Assembly: GCA_004282995.1 (NCBI GenBank)
Contig: SHLU01000136.1
Location: 1-6,618, forward strand
Direction of reading: 5' to 3'
Origin: Sphingomonadaceae bacterium
Lineage (GTDB): Bacteria > Pseudomonadota > Alphaproteobacteria > Sphingomonadales > Sphingomonadaceae
DNA: 6,618 bases
Position 1 is the first letter of the stretch; the number at the start of each line of letters is the position of its first letter. The translations under genes were made by a program, and so were the position numbers. The notes beneath the pieces are model-generated. The model was not told where the DNA came from and searched no databases. It saw nothing but the letters and a program-made list of their open reading frames with translations. Positions 1-5,515 of this stretch are shown in pieces.

Positions 1-566
1 ATTTCGGGCTCGAACACGTCCTTGCGGCCGCCGCCGAATCCAAACACCGGGCCGCCCATCGATTCGATGGCGACATTGCCGGTCAGGACGAACAGGTCGG
101 CCCAACTGATGTGCTTGCCGTACTTCTGCTTGATCGGCCACAGCAGGCGACGCGCCTTGTCTAGGTTGCCGTTATCCGGCCAGCTGTTGAGCGGAGCGAA
201 GCGTTGCTGCCCGCTCGATGCGCCGCCGCGCCCGTCCCCTGTGCGATAGGTGCCAGCCGCGTGCCAGGCCATGCGGATAAAGAACGGTCCGTAATGGCCA
301 TAGTCGGCCGGCCACCAATCCTGACTATCGGTCATCAGCGCCTTGATGTCGGCCTTGAGCGCCTTGTAATCGAGCGCATTGAACGCCTCGACGTAGTCGA
401 AGTCATCGCCCAAAGGATCGGGGTTGCGGCCGCCTTCCTTCAGGATTTCCAGTTGCAGGGCATCGGGCCACCAATCCATGTTGGTCCGGCCGAGCAATGA
501 ACGCGTCCCACCGCTGCCCTGGAACGGACATCCGTCGCTGATATCTCCGGTCTTTGCGTCCATCAT
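1..566 (-). CDS. katG: Catalase-peroxidase KatG, N-terminal part (cut by window start)
   Basis: Bifunctional haem catalase-peroxidase that destroys H2O2 and also works as a broad peroxidase. Only the first 188 codons are present; the family is usually about 720-740 residues. The frame reads MMDAKTGDISDGCPF and then DWWPDALQLEIL, close to the conserved KatG N-terminus. The distal haem pocket is visible in FFIRMAWHAAGTYR: Arg98, Trp101 and His102 match the catalytic Arg/Trp/His triad. NSWPDN (residues 128-133) carries the conserved access-channel Asp (D131). Trp101 is the first member of the Trp-Tyr-Met crosslink; the Tyr, Met and proximal His lie outside the window. The start is ATGATG. AGGAG at 571-575 lies 4 nt before the first ATG (566) and 7 nt before the second (563), so the second may be used. 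It lies downstream of the ahpF terminator and so is probably transcribed from its own promoter. Identification is secure; the truncation is a window effect. Confidence 0.96.
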   Translation of the reverse strand, partial: MMDAKTGDISDGCPFQGSGGTRSLLGRTNMDWWPDALQLEILKEGGRNPDPLGDDFDYVEAFNALDYKALKADIKALMTDSQDWWPADYGHYGPFFIRMAWHAAGTYRTGDGRGGASSGQQRFAPLNSWPDNGNLDKARRLLWPIKQKYGKHISWADLFVLTGNVAIESMGGPVFGFGGGRKDVFEPE

Positions 567-611
567 CTCTCTCCTGATCTGTTAATTATCTGGGGACTCG
601 GGGGGGTGCGC

Positions 612-639
612 CCAAGTACTTGGCAAAAGTGGCCTTTTG
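612..639. repeat. Tandem short palindromes in the katG upstream region
   Basis: CCAAGTACTTGG at 612-623 is a perfect 12-bp palindrome. Directly next to it CAAAAG (624-629) and CTTTTG (634-639) form a 6-bp inverted repeat with a 4-nt loop. They lie between the AT-rich dyad and the katG start. They could be protein-binding sites or small hairpins in the katG leader. Neither is followed by a T-run on the katG strand, so they are not intrinsic terminators. Confidence 0.4.
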
Positions 640-656
640 AGGGTCATTCGTCCAAT

Positions 657-680
657 CGATTAAATATCATTTATTAATCG
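657..680. promoter_or_regulatory. AT-rich dyad upstream of katG, candidate operator
   Basis: CGATTAA (657-663) and TTAATCG (674-680) form a perfect 7-bp inverted repeat around a 10-bp spacer, in an AT-rich island inside otherwise GC-rich DNA. It sits between the ahpF terminator and katG, about 90 bp before the katG start. A CAATC at 653-657 overlaps its edge, the same pentamer that recurs upstream of ahpC. The position suits a LysR-type regulator such as OxyR, but the regulator is inferred and I could not place a convincing -35/-10 pair for katG. Confidence 0.35.
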
Positions 681-710
681 CTTTTGTGATTATTTTACCG
701 GGTCCAATAC

Positions 711-744
711 AAAAACGCGCCCCCACCGGTCAGTGAGAGCGCGT
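711..744 (-). terminator. Rho-independent terminator after ahpF
   Basis: Read on the minus strand, 744 to 733 (ACGCGCTCTCAC) pairs with 726 to 715 (GTGGGGGCGCGT) in a 12-bp stem with two G-U wobbles and a 6-nt loop. A run of five T follows, its first T being the stem's closing base (715-711). It begins 26 nt past the ahpF stop codon. This is a textbook intrinsic terminator and separates the ahpCF unit from katG. Confidence 0.9.
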
Positions 745-770
745 CTTTTCGGCAGTACCGATTTGCTGAT

Positions 771-2360
771 TCAGGCGGCCTGCGCCACCTGCTCTTCAGG
801 CGCGTTGCGAATGAGAAAGTCGAAAGCCGAAAGGCCCGCTTTCGACCCTTCGCCCATAGCCACCACGATCTGCTTGTAGGGTACCGTGGTGCAATCCCCG
901 GCGGCAAGGATACCGGGCAGGTTCGTGCGTCCTTCATCGTCGATCACGATCTCGCCATGCTTCGATAGAGCAAGCCCGCTTCCGTCCAGCCATTCGGTAT
1001 TGGGCACAAGACCGATCTGGACGAATACGCCGGCGAGTTGCAAACGATGCTCGTTGCCGGTCTCGCGATCCTTGTAGACCAGCCCGTCGACGCGGCCATT
1101 GGACCCGGTGATCTTGCTGGTTTGCGCATTCACCAGGATATCGACATTGGACAGGCTGCGCAGCTTGGCCTGCAACACCTCATCGGCGCGCAGATTCGCG
1201 TCAAATTCAATTAGCGTGACGTGTTCGACGATGCCGGCGAGGTCGATCGTCGCTTCAACACCCGAATTGCCGCCGCCGACCACGGCCACGCGCTTGCCCT
1301 TGAACAGTGGGCCGTCGCAATGCGGGCAATAGGCCACGCCCTTGTTGCGATAGTCGGCCTCGCCCGGGACACCGAGTTCACGCCAGCGCGCCCCGGTGGC
1401 AAGGATCAGGCTGCGCGCCTGCAGGCTGGCGCCGTTCGCCAGTTCGAGCCGGTGCAGGCCGCCGAGTTTCTCGGCCGGTACAAGGCGACTGGCGGCGGCA
1501 AGGTTCATCATGTCGATTGCGTTGTCGGCCACCTGCCTGCCCAACTCGTCGGCCAGCTTGGGTCCCTCGATATAGGCGGTGCCGGGCAGGTTCTCGATCC
1601 CGAGAGTATCTTGCAACTGGCCACCGAACCGCTCTGCCGCGATGCCGGTGCAAAAGCCCTTGCGCGCGGTGTAGATGCCGGCGGCGACGCCTGCGGGACC
1701 ACCGCCGACGATCAACACTTCGAACGGTTCTTTCGCGTCGAGCTTTGCTGCGGCCTTGTCGCCTGCGCCGTTGTCGACCTTCGCCAGCACTTCCTCGAGG
1801 CTCATCTTGCCGTTGAAGAACGGTTCGCCGTTCAGGAAGGTAGCGGGGACCGCCAGCACGTCGCGGCGCTCGACCTCGTCCTGGAAGGTGCCACCCTCTA
1901 TCAGGGTCGCGGAAATCTGCGTGTTTTCAAGCGCCATCAGCGTCAGTGCCTGCACCACATCCGGGCAGTTGTGGCAGCTGAGCGAGAAGAACATTTCAAA
2001 ATCAAGCGGTCCTTCGAGCGCGCGGACCTGGTCGAGCAGGTCCTGTTCGACCTTGGGCGGATGGCCACCGGCCCACAGGAGTGCCAGCACCAGCGAGGTG
2101 AATTCGTGCCCCATCGGCAGGCCGGCAAAGCGGACCGAGCGCGCGGGGTCGCTGCCGCGCTGGATGGCGAAGCTCGGTACACGCTCATCGGCACCATCGA
2201 ACCGCGCGGTCACCAGCTCGTGCAGTTCGGCGATCTCCTCGATCAGCGTGCGCGTCTGGCGCGATTTCTCGTCCTCGCCCAGTGTCGCGACCAGCTCCAC
2301 GCCCTCGCGCAGGTTGCCGAGATAGGTCTGGAGCTGCTGCTTCATGGATGCTTCGAGCAT
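771..2360 (-). CDS. ahpF: Alkyl hydroperoxide reductase subunit F (NAD(P)H:peroxiredoxin oxidoreductase)
   Basis: Cytoplasmic FAD enzyme that passes electrons from NADH (or NADPH) to AhpC, regenerating it after each round of peroxide reduction. It is 529 residues; E. coli AhpF is 521. The N-terminal tandem thioredoxin-fold domain carries the redox pair Cys129/Cys132 in SCHNCPDVVQAL. A linker leads to a thioredoxin-reductase-like half with the FAD loop GGGPAG (219-224), the second redox pair Cys345/Cys348 in YCPHCDGP, the NAD-binding GGGNSG (362-367), and AAGDC (486-490) near the FAD. The cysteines fall at the same numbers as in E. coli. The start at 2360 (MLEASMKQQL) matches the family N-terminus and has GGAG at 2368-2371, 7 nt upstream. 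An in-frame ATG at 2471 would add 37 Pro/Arg-rich residues unlike any AhpF and is rejected. ahpF follows ahpC by 126 bp and ends before a strong terminator. Confidence 0.97.
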   Translation of the reverse strand: MLEASMKQQLQTYLGNLREGVELVATLGEDEKSRQTRTLIEEIAELHELVTARFDGADERVPSFAIQRGSDPARSVRFAGLPMGHEFTSLVLALLWAGGHPPKVEQDLLDQVRALEGPLDFEMFFSLSCHNCPDVVQALTLMALENTQISATLIEGGTFQDEVERRDVLAVPATFLNGEPFFNGKMSLEEVLAKVDNGAGDKAAAKLDAKEPFEVLIVGGGPAGVAAGIYTARKGFCTGIAAERFGGQLQDTLGIENLPGTAYIEGPKLADELGRQVADNAIDMMNLAAASRLVPAEKLGGLHRLELANGASLQARSLILATGARWRELGVPGEADYRNKGVAYCPHCDGPLFKGKRVAVVGGGNSGVEATIDLAGIVEHVTLIEFDANLRADEVLQAKLRSLSNVDILVNAQTSKITGSNGRVDGLVYKDRETGNEHRLQLAGVFVQIGLVPNTEWLDGSGLALSKHGEIVIDDEGRTNLPGILAAGDCTTVPYKQIVVAMGEGSKAGLSAFDFLIRNAPEEQVAQAA

Positions 2361-2367
2361 GGGGGAT

Positions 2368-2378
2368 CTCCGGTGGAG
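2368..2378 (-). promoter_or_regulatory. Small hairpin masking the ahpF ribosome-binding site
   Basis: On the minus strand CTCC (2378-2375), a 3-nt loop ACC and GGAG (2371-2368) can fold so that the ahpF Shine-Dalgarno is paired. Further CTCC copies just upstream in the pyrimidine-rich leader could do the same. This might hold AhpF synthesis below AhpC. The stem is only 4 bp, so the effect is an inference. Confidence 0.3.
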
Positions 2379-2395
2379 GTGATGAGGAGAATGGA

Positions 2396-2442
2396 GAAGG
2401 CCCGGGAACGCAGGAGGGGGGGGAGGTGCGCCCCGGGCCTTC
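2396..2442 (-). repeat. 11-bp inverted repeat in the ahpC-ahpF gap
   Basis: GAAGGCCCGGG at 2396-2406 is the exact reverse complement of CCCGGGCCTTC at 2432-2442, with 25 nt between them. That loop includes a G8 tract (2416-2423), which is C8 in the mRNA. With the hairpin just upstream it makes the intercistronic mRNA highly structured. No U-tract follows, so a simple intrinsic terminator is unlikely. Confidence 0.7.
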
Positions 2443-2443
2443 G

Positions 2444-2469
2444 GGCCACCCGCTCGATGGCGGGCGGCC
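2444..2469 (-). repeat. Strong hairpin after ahpC stop codon
   Basis: On the minus strand GGCCGCCCGC (2469-2460) pairs with GCGGGTGGCC (2453-2444), a 10-bp stem with one G-U wobble and a 6-nt loop CATCGA. It starts 17 nt after the ahpC stop. The absence of a T-run argues against full termination. A 3'-end stabiliser for ahpC mRNA, a processing site or a partial attenuator would all fit, and would explain more AhpC than AhpF from one transcript. Confidence 0.7.
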
Positions 2470-2486
2470 AAGCGGTATGTCGGAAC

Positions 2487-3053
2487 TTAGATCTTGCCGA
2501 CGAGGTCAAGCGAGGGGGCCAGCGTGTCGCTGCCTTCTTCCCACGCTGCGGGGCACACTTCGCCCGGATTATTGCGGACATATTGCGCCGCCTTGATCTT
2601 GCGGGTCAGTTCGTTGGCATTGCGGCCGACGCCTTCGCAGGTCTGCTCGACGATCTGGATCACGCCGTCGGGATCGACGACGAAGGTTGCACGATCGGCC
2701 AGGCCGGCGCCTTCGCGCAGCACATCAAAATTGCGCGCCAGTTCGTGGTTCTGATCACCAAGGAACGGGAAGCTAAGCTTGCCGATCCGTTCGCTGGTAT
2801 CGTGCCAGGCCTTGTGGCTGAAATGGGTGTCGGTGCTGACGGCATAGACTTCGACATCCATGTCCTGCAGCATTGCGTATTTTTCGCCGAGGTCTTCCAG
2901 CTCGGTCGGGCAGACAAAGGTGAAATCGGCAGGATAGAAAAAGAACACGGCCCATTTGCCGCGCACGTCCTCGTCGGTGATGTCGAAGAAGTCCTTGCCA
3001 GCCTGGAAGGCGGTCGCCTTGAAGGGTTTGATGGTGCTTCCGATGATACCCAT
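2487..3053 (-). CDS. ahpC: Alkyl hydroperoxide reductase subunit C (typical 2-Cys peroxiredoxin)
   Basis: Cytoplasmic peroxidase reducing H2O2, organic hydroperoxides and peroxynitrite, recycled by AhpF. It is 188 residues, against 187 in E. coli. The peroxidatic Cys48 lies in PADFTFVCPT, fitting the PxxxTxxC signature (Pro41, Thr45, Cys48); Arg121 in LADRATF completes the active site. The resolving Cys167 is in EVCPAAW, and the C-terminus LAPSLDLVGKI is the usual enterobacterial-type AhpC ending. The start at 3053 (MGIIGSTIKPF) has GGAG at 3061-3064, 7 nt upstream; the in-frame ATG at 3155 adds 34 unrelated residues that run through the promoter region. It lies 139 bp downstream of aroC with its own apparent promoter, and is followed by a structured gap and then ahpF. 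Identification is secure. Confidence 0.97.
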   Translation of the reverse strand: MGIIGSTIKPFKATAFQAGKDFFDITDEDVRGKWAVFFFYPADFTFVCPTELEDLGEKYAMLQDMDVEVYAVSTDTHFSHKAWHDTSERIGKLSFPFLGDQNHELARNFDVLREGAGLADRATFVVDPDGVIQIVEQTCEGVGRNANELTRKIKAAQYVRNNPGEVCPAAWEEGSDTLAPSLDLVGKI

Positions 3054-3091
3054 GTGTTTTCTCCATTGTTCGGGTTGAAACTGATGGATGT

Positions 3092-3119
3092 CAGATAGGT
3101 GGTGTTGCGCTGCACAAAA
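3092..3119 (-). promoter_or_regulatory. Candidate ahpC promoter
   Basis: On the minus strand TTTTGT (3119-3114) and TATCTG (3097-3092) are separated by 16 nt, giving a predicted transcript start near 3085 and a leader of about 32 nt before the ahpC ATG. The -35 match is poor, as expected for an activator-dependent promoter. The call rests on spacing and position only. Confidence 0.4.
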
Positions 3120-3126
3120 GCGCGTT

Positions 3127-3161
3127 CTTTCAATCGCAGCAATCGAAAGATTCAATCAATC
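3127..3161. promoter_or_regulatory. CAATC repeats and dyad upstream of ahpC, candidate OxyR-type site
   Basis: Four copies of CAATC occur at 3131, 3140, 3153 and 3157. The interval 3127-3149 is also an imperfect dyad, with outer arms CTTTC and GAAAG and matching inner bases. It ends directly upstream of the candidate -35, where an OxyR-like activator would contact RNA polymerase. The assignment to OxyR is inference from the regulated gene and the geometry; the motif is not the E. coli ATAG consensus. Confidence 0.35.
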
Positions 3162-3192
3162 GGAGGGAACTTATGGAAAGTGACTGTTGGCC

Positions 3193-4275
3193 TTAGCCAC
3201 ACTGCGCACGGTGGAGCAGCTTGTGGTCGGCTAGCACCAGCGCCATCATCGCCTCGACGACCGGAGTGCCACGGATGCCGACGCAGGGGTCATGACGACC
3301 CTTGGTGCGGATTTCGGTCGCCTGGCCGTCGCTATCGATGGTTTCGACCGGGGTCAGGATCGAACTGGTTGGCTTGAACGCGACGCGGCAGGTGACGGGT
3401 TGTCTGGTCGAGATGCCCCCAGAAATGCCCCCGGCATGGTTGGCCGTAAATTGCGGGCTGTGGTCGCCATTGTCACTCGAAGCCGGACGCATGGGATCAG
3501 CATTTTGTTCGCCGGAAAGGCGGGCGGCACCGAATCCGTCGCCGATCTCGACACCCTTGACCGCGTTTATTCCCATCATCGCGCCAGCCAGTTCGGCATC
3601 GAGCTTGGCATAGACTGGCGCGCCCCAACCGGCAGGCACGCCTCTGGCGACACATTCGACTACCGCGCCGAGTGAGGAGCCGGCCTTGCGCGCCCCGTCG
3701 ACCAGCGCTTCCCAGCGCTTTGCGGCCTGCGGATCGGGGCACCAAAAGGGATTGCGCGCTATTTCCTGCGGGTCGAACCGTGCCGGATCGATCCCGTCGC
3801 CGCCGATTTCGGCGACGTAGGCGACGATCGACACTTCGGGAATGACCAGCCGCGCCACCGCGCCTGCCGCCACCCGCATCGCCGTCTCCCGCGCGCTTGA
3901 CCGTCCACCGCCGCGATAGTCGCGGAAGCCGTATTTGGCATCATAGGCATAGTCGGCATGGCCGGGGCGATAGGACTTCGCGACCTCGGAATAGTCCTTC
4001 GAGCGCTGATCGATATTCTCGATCTGCAAAGAAATCGGCGTGCCAGTGGTCCTGCCCTCGAAGACGCCGGACAGGATGCGGACTGCGTCAGGTTCCTGGC
4101 GCTGGGTGGTAAACTTGTTTTGCCCCGGGCGACGCGCGTCGAGGAAGGGCTGGATGTAGCCTTCGCTCAAGCCGATGCCCGGCGGACAGCCGTCGAGCAC
4201 GCAGGCGATGGCGGGCCCGTGGCTCTCGCCCCAGGTTGTCATGCGCAGTACGCGTCCAAAAGTGTTCCAGCTCAT
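3193..4275 (-). CDS. aroC: Chorismate synthase
   Basis: Last step of the shikimate pathway: 5-enolpyruvylshikimate-3-phosphate to chorismate, needing reduced FMN, in the cytoplasm. It is 360 residues (E. coli 361). All three family signatures are present: GESHG (16-20) with catalytic His19; GGGRSSARETAMRVAAGA (122-139); and GRHDPCVGIRGTPVVEAM (326-343) with the conserved Asp329. RPGHAD (103-108) holds the second catalytic His106. NAVKGVEIGDGF (237-248) and NHAGGISGGIS (279-289) are further family blocks. The start MSWNTFGRVLRM is at the usual family position. The Shine-Dalgarno is weak (GAAGTGAG just upstream). It is divergent from ruvA over 80 bp and precedes ahpC on the same strand. I see no terminator in the 139-bp gap before ahpC, so some readthrough is possible. 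Confidence 0.98.
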   Translation of the reverse strand: MSWNTFGRVLRMTTWGESHGPAIACVLDGCPPGIGLSEGYIQPFLDARRPGQNKFTTQRQEPDAVRILSGVFEGRTTGTPISLQIENIDQRSKDYSEVAKSYRPGHADYAYDAKYGFRDYRGGGRSSARETAMRVAAGAVARLVIPEVSIVAYVAEIGGDGIDPARFDPQEIARNPFWCPDPQAAKRWEALVDGARKAGSSLGAVVECVARGVPAGWGAPVYAKLDAELAGAMMGINAVKGVEIGDGFGAARLSGEQNADPMRPASSDNGDHSPQFTANHAGGISGGISTRQPVTCRVAFKPTSSILTPVETIDSDGQATEIRTKGRHDPCVGIRGTPVVEAMMALVLADHKLLHRAQCG

Positions 4276-4308
4276 AGGCTCACTTCATGCCCTCAACTGT
4301 GGGCGCAT

Positions 4309-4325
4309 GTCCATTGGCGCTGGAC
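4309..4325. promoter_or_regulatory. Short dyad in the aroC-ruvA divergent gap
   Basis: GTCCA (4309-4313) and TGGAC (4321-4325) form a 5-bp inverted repeat with a 7-nt spacer, the clearest symmetry in the 80-bp gap that must hold the promoters of both aroC and ruvA. It could be an operator or a chance match. It does not fit the alphaproteobacterial LexA box GTTC-N7-GTTC. Confidence 0.2.
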
Positions 4326-4355
4326 CAAATCCTTCTTGTGCCGCAAGAACAAAGC

Positions 4356-4958
4356 ATGATTGCGAAGCTGAAGGGTCTGCTCGACGAAACCGGCACCGAC
4401 TGGGCGGTGATCGATGTCGCTGGCGTGGGCTATCTGGTCCATTGCTCCTCCAAGACGCTCAGCGCGCTGGGCGAGGTGGGGGAGGCTTGCACGGTCTTTA
4501 CTGATTTGCAGGTGAGCGAGAACGACATGCGGCTGCTGGGTTTTGCCGAAGCAGGGGAGCGCGACTGGTTCCGGCTGTTGACCCAGGTGCAGGGTGTGGG
4601 CAGCAAGGTCGCGCTGGCAATCCTGTCCGCGCTGTCAACGCAGGAGGTGCAGACCGCTTGCGCCCAGGGCGATGCTGCGATGGTCGCCCGTGCGCAAGGT
4701 GTCGGGCCTAAGCTCGCAGGACGCATTGTCAACGAACTGAAGGACAAGGCTGGCGCATTGCTGACCGCGCCGGGCGCGGCGGGTTCCCCCGCAACGTTGA
4801 AGGGCAGCGCCAGTGCCGATGCAGTCAGCGCGCTCGAAAATCTCGGTTTCAAACCCGCCATCGCCACCCGCGCCGTTGCCACCGCGCAGGGCGAACTGGG
4901 CGAGGACGCGAGCGAAAGCGAATTGATCCGCGTGGCGCTCAAAAGGGCAGCGGGGTAA
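4356..4958 (+). CDS. ruvA: Holliday junction DNA helicase subunit RuvA
   Basis: RuvA binds the four-way Holliday junction as a tetramer and loads the RuvB motors for branch migration in recombinational repair. It is 200 residues (E. coli 203). Domain I begins MIAKLKGLLDE and contains VAGVGYLVH (21-29). Domain II has two helix-hairpin-helix motifs, around QVQGVGSKVALAIL (77-90) and RAQGVGPKLAGRIV (112-125). An Ala/Gly-rich linker (about 133-153) leads to domain III, the RuvB-binding bundle with ENLGFKPAIATRAV (161-174). The acidic pin region reads VSENDMRLLGF (53-63): Glu55 is kept, while the usual Asp56 is Asn with an Asp at 57. An in-frame ATG at 4287 would add 23 residues and is rejected because the family starts MI-x-x-L-x-G. 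No strong Shine-Dalgarno precedes 4356. Its TAA shares one base with the next ATG (TAATG), the first link in a coupled operon ending in ruvB. Confidence 0.96.
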   Translation: MIAKLKGLLDETGTDWAVIDVAGVGYLVHCSSKTLSALGEVGEACTVFTDLQVSENDMRLLGFAEAGERDWFRLLTQVQGVGSKVALAILSALSTQEVQTACAQGDAAMVARAQGVGPKLAGRIVNELKDKAGALLTAPGAAGSPATLKGSASADAVSALENLGFKPAIATRAVATAQGELGEDASESELIRVALKRAAG

Positions 4959-5515
4959 TGAGGAAAGCTATGCCGTATTTTCTTGCGATAGTGGCCTTTG
5001 CGTTTGCGTTTGCGATGCCGGCGTCGGCGCAAGATTTCTCGGCCTTTCGCGAAGGGCCGGTGTTCACCGAATTCGGAGCCGTGGCCGAGATCGAGCCGGA
5101 CCAGCCACTGCCGGCCAACATGCATTTCATGCACAGCTTCGACGTGGCCAAGGGCGCCGGCGAGGACGGGATGAACCGGGGCATCGAATCCGCCGCCCGG
5201 TTCGTCAACATGATGGTCCTGCACGGCGTCCCGCGCGAGAATATCCATGTTGCGGTGGTGGTGCATGGCGCGGCCAGCCTCGATCTGCTCGATCGCGAAG
5301 CCTTTGCCACCCGCTTCGATGGGCGCGACAATCTCACCGCCGCTCCGCTGGCAGATATGATGGAGGTGGGGATCGAGGTCTATCTCTGCGGCCAGAGCGC
5401 GACAGCGCACGGAATTGCCAAGGCCGATCTGGTTCCAGGCGTTAAAATGGCCGTCTCCGCCATGACCGCCCATGCCCTGCTGCAACAGCGCGGCTACACG
5501 GTGAACCCGTTTTGA
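4958..5515 (+). CDS. Secreted DsrE-family protein
   Basis: Predicted exported protein of the DsrE/DsrF-like fold, 185 residues; cellular role unknown. The N-terminus MRKAMPYFLAIVAFAFAFAM is a signal peptide with likely cleavage after ASA (residue 24), before QDF. The mature part carries family-like blocks: NMMVLHGVPRENIHVAVVVHG (84-104), GIEVYLCGQSA (138-148) with the only cysteine, Cys144, and VPGVKMAVSAMTAHALLQQRG near the end. Cytoplasmic DsrE/TusD relatives move sulfur on a cysteine; whether Cys144 does so in the periplasm is inference. The start is ambiguous: ATG 4958 overlaps the ruvA stop and gives the Arg-Lys n-region expected of a signal peptide, whereas ATG 4970 has the better Shine-Dalgarno (GAGGA at 4960-4964) but no n-region charge. 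I prefer 4958. The stop overlaps the following TTG start by 4 nt. Confidence 0.82.
   Translation: MRKAMPYFLAIVAFAFAFAMPASAQDFSAFREGPVFTEFGAVAEIEPDQPLPANMHFMHSFDVAKGAGEDGMNRGIESAARFVNMMVLHGVPRENIHVAVVVHGAASLDLLDREAFATRFDGRDNLTAAPLADMMEVGIEVYLCGQSATAHGIAKADLVPGVKMAVSAMTAHALLQQRGYTVNPF

Noticed and set aside
22..500. Plus-strand ORFs opposite katG
   Set aside because: The minus strand clearly encodes KatG; these are shadows without ribosome-binding sites or recognisable motifs.
585..590. GATAAT as a katG -10 box
   Set aside because: It would start transcription about at the ribosome-binding site, and the only -35 candidate is poorly matched and about 19-20 bp away.
2416..2423. G8 tract as a phase-variation switch
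   Set aside because: It lies in noncoding DNA outside a -35/-10 spacer, so slippage would not shift a reading frame.
2396..2469. Intrinsic terminator between ahpC and ahpF
   Set aside because: The stems are strong but no T-run follows on the minus strand, and ahpF needs transcription from upstream.
2361..2471. N-terminal extension of AhpF to the ATG at 2471
   Set aside because: The added 37 residues are Pro/Arg-rich and come from the hairpin region; the AhpF family starts at MLEASMKQQL, which has its own GGAG.
1221..3098. 625-codon open frame on the plus strand across ahpF and ahpC
   Set aside because: Antisense shadow of two certain genes in GC-rich DNA. It runs through the structured gap and the translation matches no family I recognise.
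3054..3155. N-terminal extension of AhpC to the ATG at 3155
   Set aside because: It would translate the promoter region; MGIIGSTIKPF has a well-spaced Shine-Dalgarno and the normal family length.
4287..4355. N-terminal extension of RuvA by 23 residues
   Set aside because: RuvA proteins start at MI-x-x-L-x-G; the extension has no family similarity.
4430..5485. 351-codon open frame on the minus strand opposite ruvA and the dsrE-like gene
   Set aside because: Antisense shadow; both plus-strand genes have clear family motifs and overlapping starts and stops.
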